NCBI RefSeq assembly: GCF_000982825.1
Contig: NZ_CP011047.1
Span: forward strand, 1,860,001 to 1,924,000
Direction of reading: 5' to 3'
From: Cronobacter sakazakii
Lineage (GTDB): Bacteria > Pseudomonadota > Gammaproteobacteria > Enterobacterales > Enterobacteriaceae
Length of the DNA stretch: 64,000 nt
A model generated the notes under the pieces. That model had not been told where the DNA came from. It worked only from the letters and a program-made list of their open reading frames with translations, and searched no databases. Shown in pieces: positions 9,146-17,182 of the stretch (position 1 is the stretch's first letter; every line of letters begins with the position of its first letter). Position numbers and translations under genes: made by a program.

Positions 9146-10444
9146 ATGTCCAAAATCGTTAAAGTCATCGGTCGTGAAATCATCGACTCCCGTGGTAACC
9201 CGACTGTTGAAGCCGAAGTTCACCTGGAAGGCGGTTTCGTAGGTATGGCTGCTGCCCCGTCAGGTGCTTCCACTGGTTCCCGCGAAGCGCTGGAACTGCG
9301 CGATGGCGACAAATCCCGTTTCCTGGGCAAAGGCGTAACCAAAGCGGTTGGCGCGGTTAACGGCCCGATCGCTCAGGCTATCGTTGGCAAAGATGCTAAA
9401 GATCAGGCTGGTATCGACAAGATCATGATCGATCTGGACGGTACTGAAAACAAATCTAACTTCGGTGCAAACGCCATTCTGGCCGTTTCTCTGGCTAACG
9501 CTAAAGCTGCTGCTGCTTCCAAAGGCATGCCGCTGTACGAGCACATCGCTGAACTGAACGGCACTCCGGGCAAATTCTCTATGCCGGTTCCGATGATGAA
9601 CATCATCAACGGCGGCGAACACGCTGACAACAACGTTGATATCCAGGAATTCATGATCCAGCCGGTTGGCGCTTCCAGCGTTAAAGAAGCCATCCGTATG
9701 GGTTCTGAAGTTTTCCATCACCTGGCGAAAGTGCTGAAAGGCAAAGGCATGAACACCGCTGTGGGTGACGAAGGCGGCTACGCGCCGAACCTGGGTTCTA
9801 ACGCCGAAGCTCTGGCTGTTATCGCTGAAGCGGTAAAAGCAGCAGGCTACGAACTGGGCAAAGACATCACCCTGGCGATGGACTGCGCAGCGTCTGAATT
9901 CTACAAAGACGGTAAATACGTTCTGGCGGGCGAAGGCAACAAAGCGTTCACCTCTGAAGAGTTCACCCACTTCCTGGAAGACCTGACCAAACAGTACCCG
10001 ATCGTTTCCATCGAAGACGGTCTGGACGAGTCTGACTGGGACGGTTTTGCATACCAGACCAAAGTGCTGGGCGACAAAATCCAGCTGGTGGGCGACGACC
10101 TGTTCGTTACCAACACCAAAATCCTGAAAGAAGGCATCGAGAAAGGCATCGCTAACTCCATCCTGATCAAATTCAACCAGATCGGTTCTCTGACCGAAAC
10201 TCTGGCTGCGATCAAAATGGCGAAAGACGCTGGCTACACCGCTGTCATCTCTCACCGTTCTGGCGAAACCGAAGACGCAACCATCGCTGACCTGGCGGTA
10301 GGTACTGCGGCAGGCCAGATCAAAACCGGTTCCATGAGCCGTTCTGACCGCGTTGCTAAATACAACCAGCTGATTCGTATCGAAGAAGCGCTGGGCGAAA
10401 AAGCACCGTACAACGGCCGTAAAGAGATCAAAGGCCAGGCATAA
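9146..10444 (+). CDS. eno: Enolase (phosphopyruvate hydratase)
   Basis: Glycolytic enzyme interconverting 2-phosphoglycerate and phosphoenolpyruvate, and a component of the RNA degradosome. The frame is open from 9101, but the ATG at 9146 after AGGAAAATCTA gives SKIVKVIGREIIDSRGNPTVE and 432 residues, the family length. Key motifs: GDEGGYAPNL (general acid Glu), metal ligands in LAMDCAASEF, SIEDGLDESDWDG and VGDDLFVTN, the catalytic Lys in ILIKFNQIG, and SHRSGETED. Codon use is strongly biased to major codons, as in highly expressed genes. Confidence 0.99.
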   Translation: MSKIVKVIGREIIDSRGNPTVEAEVHLEGGFVGMAAAPSGASTGSREALELRDGDKSRFLGKGVTKAVGAVNGPIAQAIVGKDAKDQAGIDKIMIDLDGTENKSNFGANAILAVSLANAKAAAASKGMPLYEHIAELNGTPGKFSMPVPMMNIINGGEHADNNVDIQEFMIQPVGASSVKEAIRMGSEVFHHLAKVLKGKGMNTAVGDEGGYAPNLGSNAEALAVIAEAVKAAGYELGKDITLAMDCAASEFYKDGKYVLAGEGNKAFTSEEFTHFLEDLTKQYPIVSIEDGLDESDWDGFAYQTKVLGDKIQLVGDDLFVTNTKILKEGIEKGIANSILIKFNQIGSLTETLAAIKMAKDAGYTAVISHRSGETEDATIADLAVGTAAGQIKTGSMSRSDRVAKYNQLIRIEEALGEKAPYNGRKEIKGQA

Positions 10445-10464
10445 TCGCCCGACCTTTCTCTGTG

Positions 10465-10497
10465 AAAATGCCAGTCGATTGACTGGCATTTTTTTTA
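10465..10497. terminator. Bidirectional terminator, eno / SDR gene
   Basis: AAAATGCCAGTC, short loop, GACTGGCATTTTTTTT. The symmetrical A and T runs let it serve both eno (+) and the convergent gene, whose stop codon lies in the T-run. Confidence 0.85.
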
Positions 10498-11604
10498 CTT
10501 AAAATCGACTTCCATCTGCTGCGGAATGGTCAACCCGTTCGTGGTCTGCACACAGCGTGCAATATAGTCGGTAAAGCGCGGCGGTTTCGGCATACCGAGC
10601 TTCAGCAGCTTATCATTAGAGAAACGCACGTTCAGCGTGGCGAACGCGCCATATAAACGCATCGCTTTCAGCATCAGACGCTCATTACACGGCCCGAAAA
10701 TTGTTTTCAGCTCACGGCGCATTTTCACTAACGTTTCATAACTCACCTGCGCATAGTTATCCGCGATAGGCGCTTTTTCCTGGGCCTTCGCCATGGCGAT
10801 ATCAATGTCAGCGAAACGCACGCTGTTCTCTTCGCCGGCAGAAATATGCACCACTTCGCCTTGCGCGATATCTTTATCAAGCAGCAACAGCAACGCCGCG
10901 GCGCAATAATCTACCGGGATCACATCCACGCGGTCTTCCAGCGAGCACATAAATTTCTGAAGCATCAGCCCCATGCTGAAAACCCAGAAAATACTGGTGG
11001 AAGGCTGGCAGCCGTGATGGGTATGGCCAACCACGATAGAAGGGCGGGCGATCACCAGCGGCAGTTGCGGACAGTGCTGGCGCATCAGCTGTTCAATCGT
11101 CGATTTCGAATGCGTATAGGTCACCAGGTGCTCGGCGTTTTCACGAAACTCGGTGCTTTCAGGCACCAGCGAATGCGGCTCAGGCGTACAGGACATCGCC
11201 GTGCCCACATGCAGAAAGCGCTGCAAACCTGCAACCTCAGCCATGCGGCGGGCGAACGCCAGGGTTCCTTCAACATTCACTTTCCAGATAAGCGGATTGT
11301 TGCCAAACGACGCCACGGCCGCGCAGTTAATGACATGCGTGACGCTATCAAGGCGGGTATCGTGCAGAAAACTCTCCGGCTCGCCTAAATCACCGCATAA
11401 AACTTGCGTGGTGTTCAGCATCGCAAGCTGTGCCTCGCTGAGGTTGAACTTGCGCATATTGCTGAGCACGCGCGCCAGTCCGGCTTCGCTGTTCTGCGCA
11501 CGCACCAGCAGCAATAAATTGATCTTTTCAGTGCGCTGAAGAATTTTTTCTAATACTGCACCGCCCAGAAAACCCGTTACGCCCGTTATTAATAAAGTCT
11601 TCAT
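10495..11604 (-). CDS. Extended SDR / thioester-reductase-like NAD(P)-binding protein
   Basis: 369-residue protein of the extended short-chain dehydrogenase superfamily, closest in layout to the NAD_binding_4 / thioester-reductase (fatty acyl-CoA reductase-like) branch. Visible features: a Rossmann glycine motif at the N terminus (LLITGVTGFLGGAVLEKIL), LLLLVRA at the end of beta-2, VINCAAVASFG, HVGTAMSC, and a catalytic YTHSKSTIEQ (Tyr-x-x-x-Lys) with the Ser upstream; then IARPSIVVGH, typical of the family. No carrier or AMP-ligase domain is attached, and no biosynthetic neighbours are present. The substrate cannot be told. The ATG at 11604 follows AGGTGG. It stands alone between eno and the RpiR regulator, in a place with no E. 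coli counterpart, so it is probably acquired. Confidence 0.8.
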   Translation of the reverse strand: MKTLLITGVTGFLGGAVLEKILQRTEKINLLLLVRAQNSEAGLARVLSNMRKFNLSEAQLAMLNTTQVLCGDLGEPESFLHDTRLDSVTHVINCAAVASFGNNPLIWKVNVEGTLAFARRMAEVAGLQRFLHVGTAMSCTPEPHSLVPESTEFRENAEHLVTYTHSKSTIEQLMRQHCPQLPLVIARPSIVVGHTHHGCQPSTSIFWVFSMGLMLQKFMCSLEDRVDVIPVDYCAAALLLLLDKDIAQGEVVHISAGEENSVRFADIDIAMAKAQEKAPIADNYAQVSYETLVKMRRELKTIFGPCNERLMLKAMRLYGAFATLNVRFSNDKLLKLGMPKPPRFTDYIARCVQTTNGLTIPQQMEVDFK

Positions 11605-11926
11605 TTCTGTTATTCCACCTGGGTTAATTGGGCGGATTGTAGGAGCAGAAAAGTAAACGGCGTTTAAATAACAATGAGGCGGAAAAAGAGGAAAATTAAG
11701 GTTATTTTAAGGAAAGTCGCATGAGGCATTTTTCTATGACATCGTAATGATGGGAAAAATCCTTTCACTATAATAAAAATATTTATCTTATTGAATTTAT
11801 GTGATTTTATTAGGCTAATAGAAAATACTATTTAACCGAAAAATTCCACGAAAATTACGTCTGGTTACATTATTGTAGATTTAAAAAAGCCGTTGCAGAT
11901 TATTCGCATCTTGCAACGGCTTTTTA
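11605..11926. other. AT-rich intergenic region without a gene
   Basis: About 320 bases, much richer in A+T than the surrounding coding DNA, with runs such as TATAATAAAAATATTTATC near 11770. It must hold the promoter of the minus-strand SDR gene, but I could not fix it. The far end holds the RpiR-gene terminator. No ORF with a ribosome site was seen. Confidence 0.6.
11883..11925 (-). terminator. Intrinsic terminator of the RpiR-family gene
   Basis: AGCCGTTGCA (11889-11898) and TGCAACGGCT (11912-11921) form a perfect 10-bp stem. On the minus strand it is followed by a run of six T. It begins right after the stop codon at 11927. Confidence 0.85.
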
Positions 11927-12754
11927 TTACAGCAATAACGGCAGCGTGGCGCTGGCGGTTTGTTGGCTGATTTCACGGTAATGGCTATCCGTCGCTATCA
12001 GCCCTGCTGTTAATAACTCCACCAGCAGCATCGCGCCCACTTTGGCGTTCAGCGCGCCGGCGTTAAGCGGCCCTTCCGGTTTGGCGGCCACAAGCAGCAT
12101 ATTGCTTAGTGATGCCAGCGGGCTGCGCGGCGTATTACTGAGCGTAAGCACCGGCGCGCCCGCCTTACGCGCGAGCGTCACGGCATGCAGCAGGTCGCGC
12201 GTGGAGCCCGAGCTGGAAATGGCGACCACCAGATCGGTTTCGCCAAGCGTAGTTGCGTTCATCGATGCGCGGTGCATATCGCTAAACAGATGCGCCGCTT
12301 TGCCAAGGCGCAGCAGCTTGTAATGCAAATATTCGCCAATAATGGCGCTCGCCGCGACGCCGTAAATCTGCACCGACCGCGCCTGATGCAGCGCCTGCGC
12401 GGCTTGTTCCAGCACGGCGCGATCCAGCAGTTGCGCGGTATCACGCAGCGCCTGCACCGATTCCTCCACCAGCGCGTCCAGCGCATCGCCGCTCTGCGCG
12501 CGCGGTGCCTGCCCGCGCTGAACATCCAGCGCCAGCGCCATTTTAAATTCGGTATAGCCTTTGCACCCGAGCGCGCGGCAGAGCCGCGTCACGCTGGCTT
12601 CACTGGTGTCACTCTCGCGGGCGAGTTCGGTGATAGTGAGATAAAGCACGCGCGCCGGGTCGCTCAGCACATAGTCCCCGAGTTTGCGCTGTGTGGGGCT
12701 AAACCCTGACAGCGCCTGGCGCAGCTTAAGCAGTAAATTTTCATGGTCAGACAT
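11927..12754 (-). CDS. RpiR/MurR-family transcriptional regulator (HTH plus SIS domain)
   Basis: 275-residue sugar-phosphate-sensing repressor or activator. The N-terminal HTH_6 domain (LRQALSGFSPTQRKLGDYVL ... SEASVTRLCRALGCKGYTEFK) binds DNA. The C-terminal SIS domain (about residues 120-255; VQIYGVAASAIIGEYLHYKLLRLGK and VVAISSSGSTRDLL) binds a phosphosugar. The ATG at 12754 (MSDHENLL) is preferred over a GTG six codons upstream because it is preceded by AGGATCCTGTT and fits the family start. It is divergent from the PTS gene, with a perfect inverted repeat between them, so it very probably controls the PTS-nanE operon in response to an amino-sugar phosphate. It resembles MurR, but no murQ is present here. 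Confidence 0.9.
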   Translation of the reverse strand: MSDHENLLLKLRQALSGFSPTQRKLGDYVLSDPARVLYLTITELARESDTSEASVTRLCRALGCKGYTEFKMALALDVQRGQAPRAQSGDALDALVEESVQALRDTAQLLDRAVLEQAAQALHQARSVQIYGVAASAIIGEYLHYKLLRLGKAAHLFSDMHRASMNATTLGETDLVVAISSSGSTRDLLHAVTLARKAGAPVLTLSNTPRSPLASLSNMLLVAAKPEGPLNAGALNAKVGAMLLVELLTAGLIATDSHYREISQQTASATLPLLL

Positions 12755-12865
12755 AACAGGATCCTGAAGCACCGACGACTGCCGATGAGTGTGCGGGAAA
12801 GCCCGCCAACAATGCCAGCCATTTTAAAAAAGTATGATCGGCTTCGCTATTATTGGTGATAATTT

Positions 12866-12887
12866 TCACAATATATTTTTATTGTGA
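12866..12887. promoter_or_regulatory. Palindromic operator between RpiR regulator and PTS gene
   Basis: TCACAATA (12866-12873), six bases, TATTGTGA (12880-12887): perfect 8-bp arms, with partly matching flanks. It lies 38 bases before the PTS start codon in an AT-rich divergent promoter region. Its arm order is the reverse of a CRP site (TGTGA-N6-TCACA), so the RpiR regulator is the likelier ligand; this is inference. Confidence 0.6.
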
Positions 12888-12924
12888 TAAATATTTTCAT
12901 CAAAATTACGGCGGGGGATTCACC

Positions 12925-14478
12925 ATGGCATTTTTCAGCGGAACATCGTCAGGGCGCTGGTTTGAAAAGGCGCAGCGTTTTGGTAAATCGTTTATGTTGC
13001 CGATTGCCGTGTTACCGGCGGCGGGCCTGTTGCTTGGCGTGGGTGGCGCGCTCTCCAATCCCAACACGCTCACGGCGTATCCTTTTCTCGATGTCGGCTG
13101 GCTGCAGGCGATTTTCACGATCATGAGCAGCGCCGGGGCGATCGTCTTTGCGAATCTTTCGGTGCTGTTTGCCGTTGGCGTGGCGGTGGGGCTCGCGCGT
13201 ACCGATAAAGGCACGGCCGGTCTTGCCGCGTTACTGGCGTTTCTGGTGATGAACGCCACCATCAATGCGCTGCTGACTTTGACCGGCCAGCTCGCGCAGA
13301 GCAATCCTGGCGCGGTCGGCCAGGGAATGGTGCTCGGCATTCAGACGCTGGAAACCGGCGTTTTCGGCGGCGTGGTGATTGGCCTTGTGACCTGCGCGCT
13401 GCATCAGCGGTTTAATAAAATCGCGCTGCCGCAGTTTCTGGGCTTTTTTGGCGGCTCGCGGTTTGTGCCCATCATCAGCGCGCTGGCGGCGATTGTGGTC
13501 GGCGCGGCGATGACCGTCATCTGGCCGCATTTTCAGAAGCTGATTTTCGGGCTTGGCGGGCTGGTTGAGGCGACTGGTTATGTCGGCACGCTGCTGTATG
13601 GTTTTATCCTGCGTATGCTTGGCCCGTTCGGCCTGCATCATATCTTCTATCTGCCTTTCTGGACGACGGCGCTCGGCGGCAGCGAAATTGTCAACGGCCA
13701 GTTGGTGGAAGGCACGCAGCGTATTTTCTTCGCGCAGCTCGCAGACCCGACCACGCAGCAGTTTTATATCGGCACATCGCGGTTTATGTCCGGGCGCTTC
13801 ATTACCATGATGTTTGGTCTGATCGGCGCGTGCCTTGCGATGTACCACACCGCGAAGCCTGAGAATAAAAAGCGCGTCGCCGGTCTGCTGCTTTCTGCGG
13901 CGCTGACCTCATTTCTCACCGGCATCACCGAGCCGATTGAGTTCTCCTTCCTGTTTGTCGCGCCCGTGCTCTATGTCATCCACGCCTTCTTCGATGGGCT
14001 GGCTTTTATGCTGGCGCACATTTTGCACATCACTATCGGCCAGACATTCTCAGGCGGTTTTATCGATTTCATGCTCTTTGGGGTGTTGCAGGGCGAGGCG
14101 AAAACGCACTGGCTGATGGTGCCGCTGGTCGGCGTGCCGTGGTTTTTCCTCTATTACTTCACGTTCCGCTTCCTCATTACACGTTTCGATTTCGCCACAC
14201 CCGGCCGGGAGAAAGAAACCCAGGACAGCGTGGCGATGAAAGACAGCGAGCGGGCGCAGGCCGTCGTGGCCGGGCTCGGCGGGCGGGAGAACCTTCAGGA
14301 GGTCGACTGCTGCGCCACGCGGTTGCGCGTCACCGTGAACGATGGAACCAAAGTCGATGAGGCCGCGCTGAAGGCGACCGGCGCGCGCGGCGTAATCCTT
14401 CGCGGCAACGGCGTGCAGGTCATCTACGGCCCGCATGTCACGATTATTAAGAACGAAGTCGAAGAGCTATTAAGCTGA
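12925..14478 (+). CDS. PTS transporter, glucose-family EIICB component (MalX/NagE-like)
   Basis: 517-residue phosphotransferase permease that imports a sugar and phosphorylates it. The frame is open earlier, but the ATG at 12925 after GGGGGATTCACC gives MAFFSGTSSGRWFEKAQRF. The EIIC domain (about residues 15-410, ~10 membrane segments) has the family motifs FMLPIAVLPAAGLLLG, PLGLAR-like VGLARTDKG and the substrate-site GITEPIEF. The EIIB domain at the C terminus has the phosphorylatable cysteine in DCCATRLRV. No EIIA domain is attached, so phosphate would come from Crr (EIIA-Glc) encoded elsewhere. The overall pattern is closest to MalX among proteins I know, but the downstream nanE points to an N-acetylated amino sugar. 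Substrate unproven. Confidence 0.9.
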   Translation: MAFFSGTSSGRWFEKAQRFGKSFMLPIAVLPAAGLLLGVGGALSNPNTLTAYPFLDVGWLQAIFTIMSSAGAIVFANLSVLFAVGVAVGLARTDKGTAGLAALLAFLVMNATINALLTLTGQLAQSNPGAVGQGMVLGIQTLETGVFGGVVIGLVTCALHQRFNKIALPQFLGFFGGSRFVPIISALAAIVVGAAMTVIWPHFQKLIFGLGGLVEATGYVGTLLYGFILRMLGPFGLHHIFYLPFWTTALGGSEIVNGQLVEGTQRIFFAQLADPTTQQFYIGTSRFMSGRFITMMFGLIGACLAMYHTAKPENKKRVAGLLLSAALTSFLTGITEPIEFSFLFVAPVLYVIHAFFDGLAFMLAHILHITIGQTFSGGFIDFMLFGVLQGEAKTHWLMVPLVGVPWFFLYYFTFRFLITRFDFATPGREKETQDSVAMKDSERAQAVVAGLGGRENLQEVDCCATRLRVTVNDGTKVDEAALKATGARGVILRGNGVQVIYGPHVTIIKNEVEELLS

Positions 14479-14486
14479 GGTCAACG

Positions 14487-15176
14487 ATGTTAGAGCAGAT
14501 TAAAGGAAAGCTGGTGGTCTCCTGCCAGGCCCTGGAAAACGAACCGCTGCACAGCCCGTTTATTATGGGGAGGATGGCGCTGGCCGCCGCACAGGGCGGA
14601 GCGGCGGGGATCCGCGCTAATAGCGTGGCGGATATTAAGGCAATTAAAGAACAGGTGGCGCTGCCGGTCATTGGCATCATTAAACGGGATTACCCCGCAA
14701 GCGACGTGTTTATCACCGCGACGATGCGCGAAGTCAGCGAGCTGATGGAAGCCGCGCCTGAAATGATCGCGCTGGATGCCACCGCACGTCCGCGCCCTGG
14801 CGGCGAAACGCTCGAACAGTTTGTCGGGCAGATCCGCCGTACCTGGCCTGATGTACTGCTGATGGCGGATGTCTCAAACGTTGAAGAGGCCGTAACGGCC
14901 GAGGCGCTCGGCTTCGACTGCGTGGGCACCACGCTTTATGGCTATACGGCGAAGACCCAGGGGCATCGTCTGCCAGAAGACGATTTCGCACTGTTAAAAG
15001 CCGTGCAGGCGGCGGTGACGGTCCCGGTTATTGCCGAAGGGAATGTGGACACGCCGGAGGCCGCGGCGCGCTGTCTGGCGCTTGGCGCACATGCTGTGGT
15101 GGTGGGCGGCGCTATTACGCGCCCGCAGCAAATCACCCGCCGCTTCGCCGACGCGCTGCGCTCACCAGTTGTCTGA
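14487..15176 (+). CDS. nanE: N-acetylmannosamine-6-phosphate 2-epimerase NanE
   Basis: TIM-barrel enzyme converting ManNAc-6-phosphate to GlcNAc-6-phosphate in sialic acid and ManNAc catabolism. 229 residues, normal length. Family motifs: LVVSCQALENEPLHSP at the N terminus, GGAAGIRANSV, PVIGIIKRDYP (active-site Lys), IALDATARPRP, CVGTTLYGYT and VIAEGNVDTPE. It begins eight bases after the PTS stop, with AGGTCAACG as ribosome site, so it is co-transcribed. Sialic acid lyase and ManNAc kinase genes are absent here; a PTS delivering ManNAc-6-P would bypass the kinase. Its 3' end overlaps the convergent ygcG end by 15 bases. Confidence 0.93.
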   Translation: MLEQIKGKLVVSCQALENEPLHSPFIMGRMALAAAQGGAAGIRANSVADIKAIKEQVALPVIGIIKRDYPASDVFITATMREVSELMEAAPEMIALDATARPRPGGETLEQFVGQIRRTWPDVLLMADVSNVEEAVTAEALGFDCVGTTLYGYTAKTQGHRLPEDDFALLKAVQAAVTVPVIAEGNVDTPEAAARCLALGAHAVVVGGAITRPQQITRRFADALRSPVV

Positions 15177-16130
15177 CGAGCCGCCGCCGTCACTTGAGCC
15201 GCCATCGCCTGAGCTGACGCTGTGGTGGCTGCTGTGGTGGCTGGCGCTGTCCCCGCCTGAGGACGAGTGAAGGTGGCTGGTCGCAAGCCAGGCGGCGGAG
15301 GTATCGCCGGACGATGAGCCGTTACCTGTCGCGCTGAGCCGATAATTCGGAAAGGCAAACACCACGACCAGCGCGAGAATCATCAGCAAAAAGGGCACGG
15401 AAAAGCTCAGCCAGAGAAAGGGCTCCACCCACGGGAAAAAGTTGCTGGTGATGGCAAGCGCGGGCGTCAGCAGGCAGGAGGTGCCGAAAAAAAGCGTCAC
15501 CAGCGTTTTCTTTTTGCGCAGCATGATTAAGGCAAACAATACGATGGCGAGAACAGGCAGCGCCAGCCAGTAAGAGAAATTCAGCAGCAACGGCTTAAGC
15601 CAGGCCTGTACCCACGAGGGCGATGTCGCGGGCGGCAGCGGCTGATGGCTGAGCAGCGCATCGATACCGGTCAGCCCATGACGCAGGCCCGCGGTGAGAT
15701 CGCCCGCCCTGAACCAGGGCAGCATCTGTTCTTTGATTACCCGACTCGCCAGTGCATCCGGAATCGTCTTCTGCAGCCCGCGGCCCGTTTCGATACGCAC
15801 CAGACGATCGTGCCAGGCGACCAGAATCAGCACGCCATCGTTGCGCTGCGCATTGCCGAGCCGCCAGGTATTAAAAGTGCGCGTCGCAAAACGCTCCAGG
15901 TTGTCGCCTTTTAATTCCGGTAACACCAGAATCGCTGTTTGCGCGTGGGTGCGGGTATTGATTGCCGACACGTCGTCAAGCAAGGCCACGTATTCCTGCC
16001 CGCTCAGCAGATCGGCGGGATCGTTGATAACACCACGCATCGGCGGTACGTCGAGGGGCTGCGCCAGCCCGCTTACGCTCACTAACGTCAGCGCTATTGT
16101 TAAAATGAATGACGTTAATATGCGTACCAT
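15162..16130 (-). CDS. ygcG: YgcG family TPM-domain membrane protein
   Basis: 322-residue envelope protein of unknown function. The chosen ATG at 16130 gives MVRILTSFILTIALTLVSVSGLAQP, a clear signal peptide; the upstream in-frame ATG at 16175 would add a polar leader ahead of it. The TPM (formerly DUF477) domain covers about residues 30-160 (GVINDPADLLSGQE, TAILVLPELKGDN, GVLILVAWHDRLVRIETGRG). Three or four membrane segments follow (about 175-275), then a low-complexity tail rich in Ser, Gly, His and Asp. E. coli ygcG also lies between queE and eno, which supports the name. It overlaps the end of nanE by 15 bases; no separate terminator is visible between them. Confidence 0.85.
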   Translation of the reverse strand: MVRILTSFILTIALTLVSVSGLAQPLDVPPMRGVINDPADLLSGQEYVALLDDVSAINTRTHAQTAILVLPELKGDNLERFATRTFNTWRLGNAQRNDGVLILVAWHDRLVRIETGRGLQKTIPDALASRVIKEQMLPWFRAGDLTAGLRHGLTGIDALLSHQPLPPATSPSWVQAWLKPLLLNFSYWLALPVLAIVLFALIMLRKKKTLVTLFFGTSCLLTPALAITSNFFPWVEPFLWLSFSVPFLLMILALVVVFAFPNYRLSATGNGSSSGDTSAAWLATSHLHSSSGGDSASHHSSHHSVSSGDGGSSDGGGSSDNW

Positions 16131-16327
16131 AACTCTCGCCTTGTCCTTGTTATCCGGCTGGCCGTCCCGCGCCATAGTAACTGCCGATTTACAGGCCTGC
16201 CAATGCCCTGGAATTCGGGGGAATTCTTATCGGGCCTGGCAGCGGTGGCCCGGATAGCGCAAATGGCACATGCCAGTCCGACGGTTATCTGTAATAATTA
16301 CCGTTTTAGTCATCAACTGAGTGAATC

Positions 16328-16999
16328 ATGCAGTACCCGATTAATGAGATGTTTCAGACCCTGCAGGGCGAGGGTTATTTTACCGGCGTGCCCGCCATTT
16401 TTATTCGTCTGCAGGGATGCCCCGTAGGTTGTGCCTGGTGCGACACCAAACACACCTGGGAGACGCTCGCCGATCGGGAAGTGTCGCTTTTCAGCATTAT
16501 CGCGAAAACCAAAGAGAGCGATAAATGGGGCGCGGCGAGCCCGGAAGATTTGCTGGCGGCCATTGAGCGCCAGGCTTATACCGCGCGCCATGTGGTGATC
16601 ACTGGCGGTGAGCCGTGTATTCACGACCTGCTGCCCTTAACGGAGCTTCTGGAAGCGCACGGTTATAGCTGCCAGATTGAAACCAGCGGCACCCATGAAG
16701 TGCGCTGTACCACGGGCACCTGGGTGACGGTTTCGCCGAAAGTGAATATGCGCGGCGGTTACGAGGTGCTGGATCAGGCGCTGATGCGCGCCGATGAGAT
16801 CAAGCACCCGGTGGGGCGTATGCGTGATATCGAGGCGCTGGATGAACTGCTGGCGCGTCTGCATGACGAAAGACAGCGGGTGATCGCGCTGCAGCCGATT
16901 AGCCAGAAAGAAGATGCGACCCGCTTGTGTATCGAAACCTGTATCGCCCGCAACTGGCGGCTGTCGATGCAGACGCATAAGTATCTGAATATCGCATAA
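16328..16999 (+). CDS. queE: 7-carboxy-7-deazaguanine synthase QueE
   Basis: Radical-SAM enzyme that contracts 6-carboxytetrahydropterin to 7-carboxy-7-deazaguanine in queuosine biosynthesis. 223 residues, as in E. coli. The [4Fe-4S] cysteines are in GCPVGCAWCDTKHTW, a cluster-loop spacing typical of enterobacterial QueE. VITGGEPCIHDL and ETSGTHEV are the SAM-binding and substrate elements. It precedes queD (opposite strand), which makes its substrate. A terminator follows at 17002. Confidence 0.97.
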   Translation: MQYPINEMFQTLQGEGYFTGVPAIFIRLQGCPVGCAWCDTKHTWETLADREVSLFSIIAKTKESDKWGAASPEDLLAAIERQAYTARHVVITGGEPCIHDLLPLTELLEAHGYSCQIETSGTHEVRCTTGTWVTVSPKVNMRGGYEVLDQALMRADEIKHPVGRMRDIEALDELLARLHDERQRVIALQPISQKEDATRLCIETCIARNWRLSMQTHKYLNIA

Positions 17000-17001
17000 A
17001 C

Positions 17002-17032
17002 AAAAAAGAGGGGCATGGAGCCTCTCTTTTTT
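17002..17032 (+). terminator. Intrinsic terminator of queE
   Basis: AAAAAAGAGG, loop, CCTCTCTTTTTT starting just after the queE stop codon. A symmetrical stem with a T-run. Confidence 0.8.
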
Positions 17033-17061
17033 GTGTGTGGCATGTGAGCGGTGAGCGGTGA

Positions 17062-17145
17062 GCGGTGGGTGCGCTGCGCTTACCCACCCTACGAGAATTC
17101 CAGGGCGTTTGTCTTGTAGGGCGGGTAAGCGCAGCGCACCCGCCA
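17062..17145. repeat. Pair of inverted REP-like elements (BIME-like) between queE and queD
   Basis: GGGTGCGCTGCGCTTACCC ending ACCCTACG (17065-17093), then the inverted copy GTAGGGCGGGTAAGCGCAGC continuing to 17145. The same ~30-base unit recurs at 21389-21463 and 40820-40975. Each unit is itself an imperfect palindrome centred on GCGCTACGC-type sequence, as in REP elements. Confidence 0.8.
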
Positions 17146-17182
17146 TCAGAACGTGTATCTGCCATCATCAACAACTAACGCC

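Noticed and set aside
9260..10489. 409-codon open frame opposite eno
   Set aside because: Codon-bias artefact of a highly expressed gene; Phe/Val/Arg-rich nonsense.
12866..12887. CRP site in front of the PTS gene
   Set aside because: The arms are TCACA...TGTGA, opposite to the CRP order TGTGA-N6-TCACA.
16131..16327. preQ1-type riboswitch upstream of queE
   Set aside because: I saw no preQ1 aptamer pattern; only a short palindromic GAATTC-rich patch.
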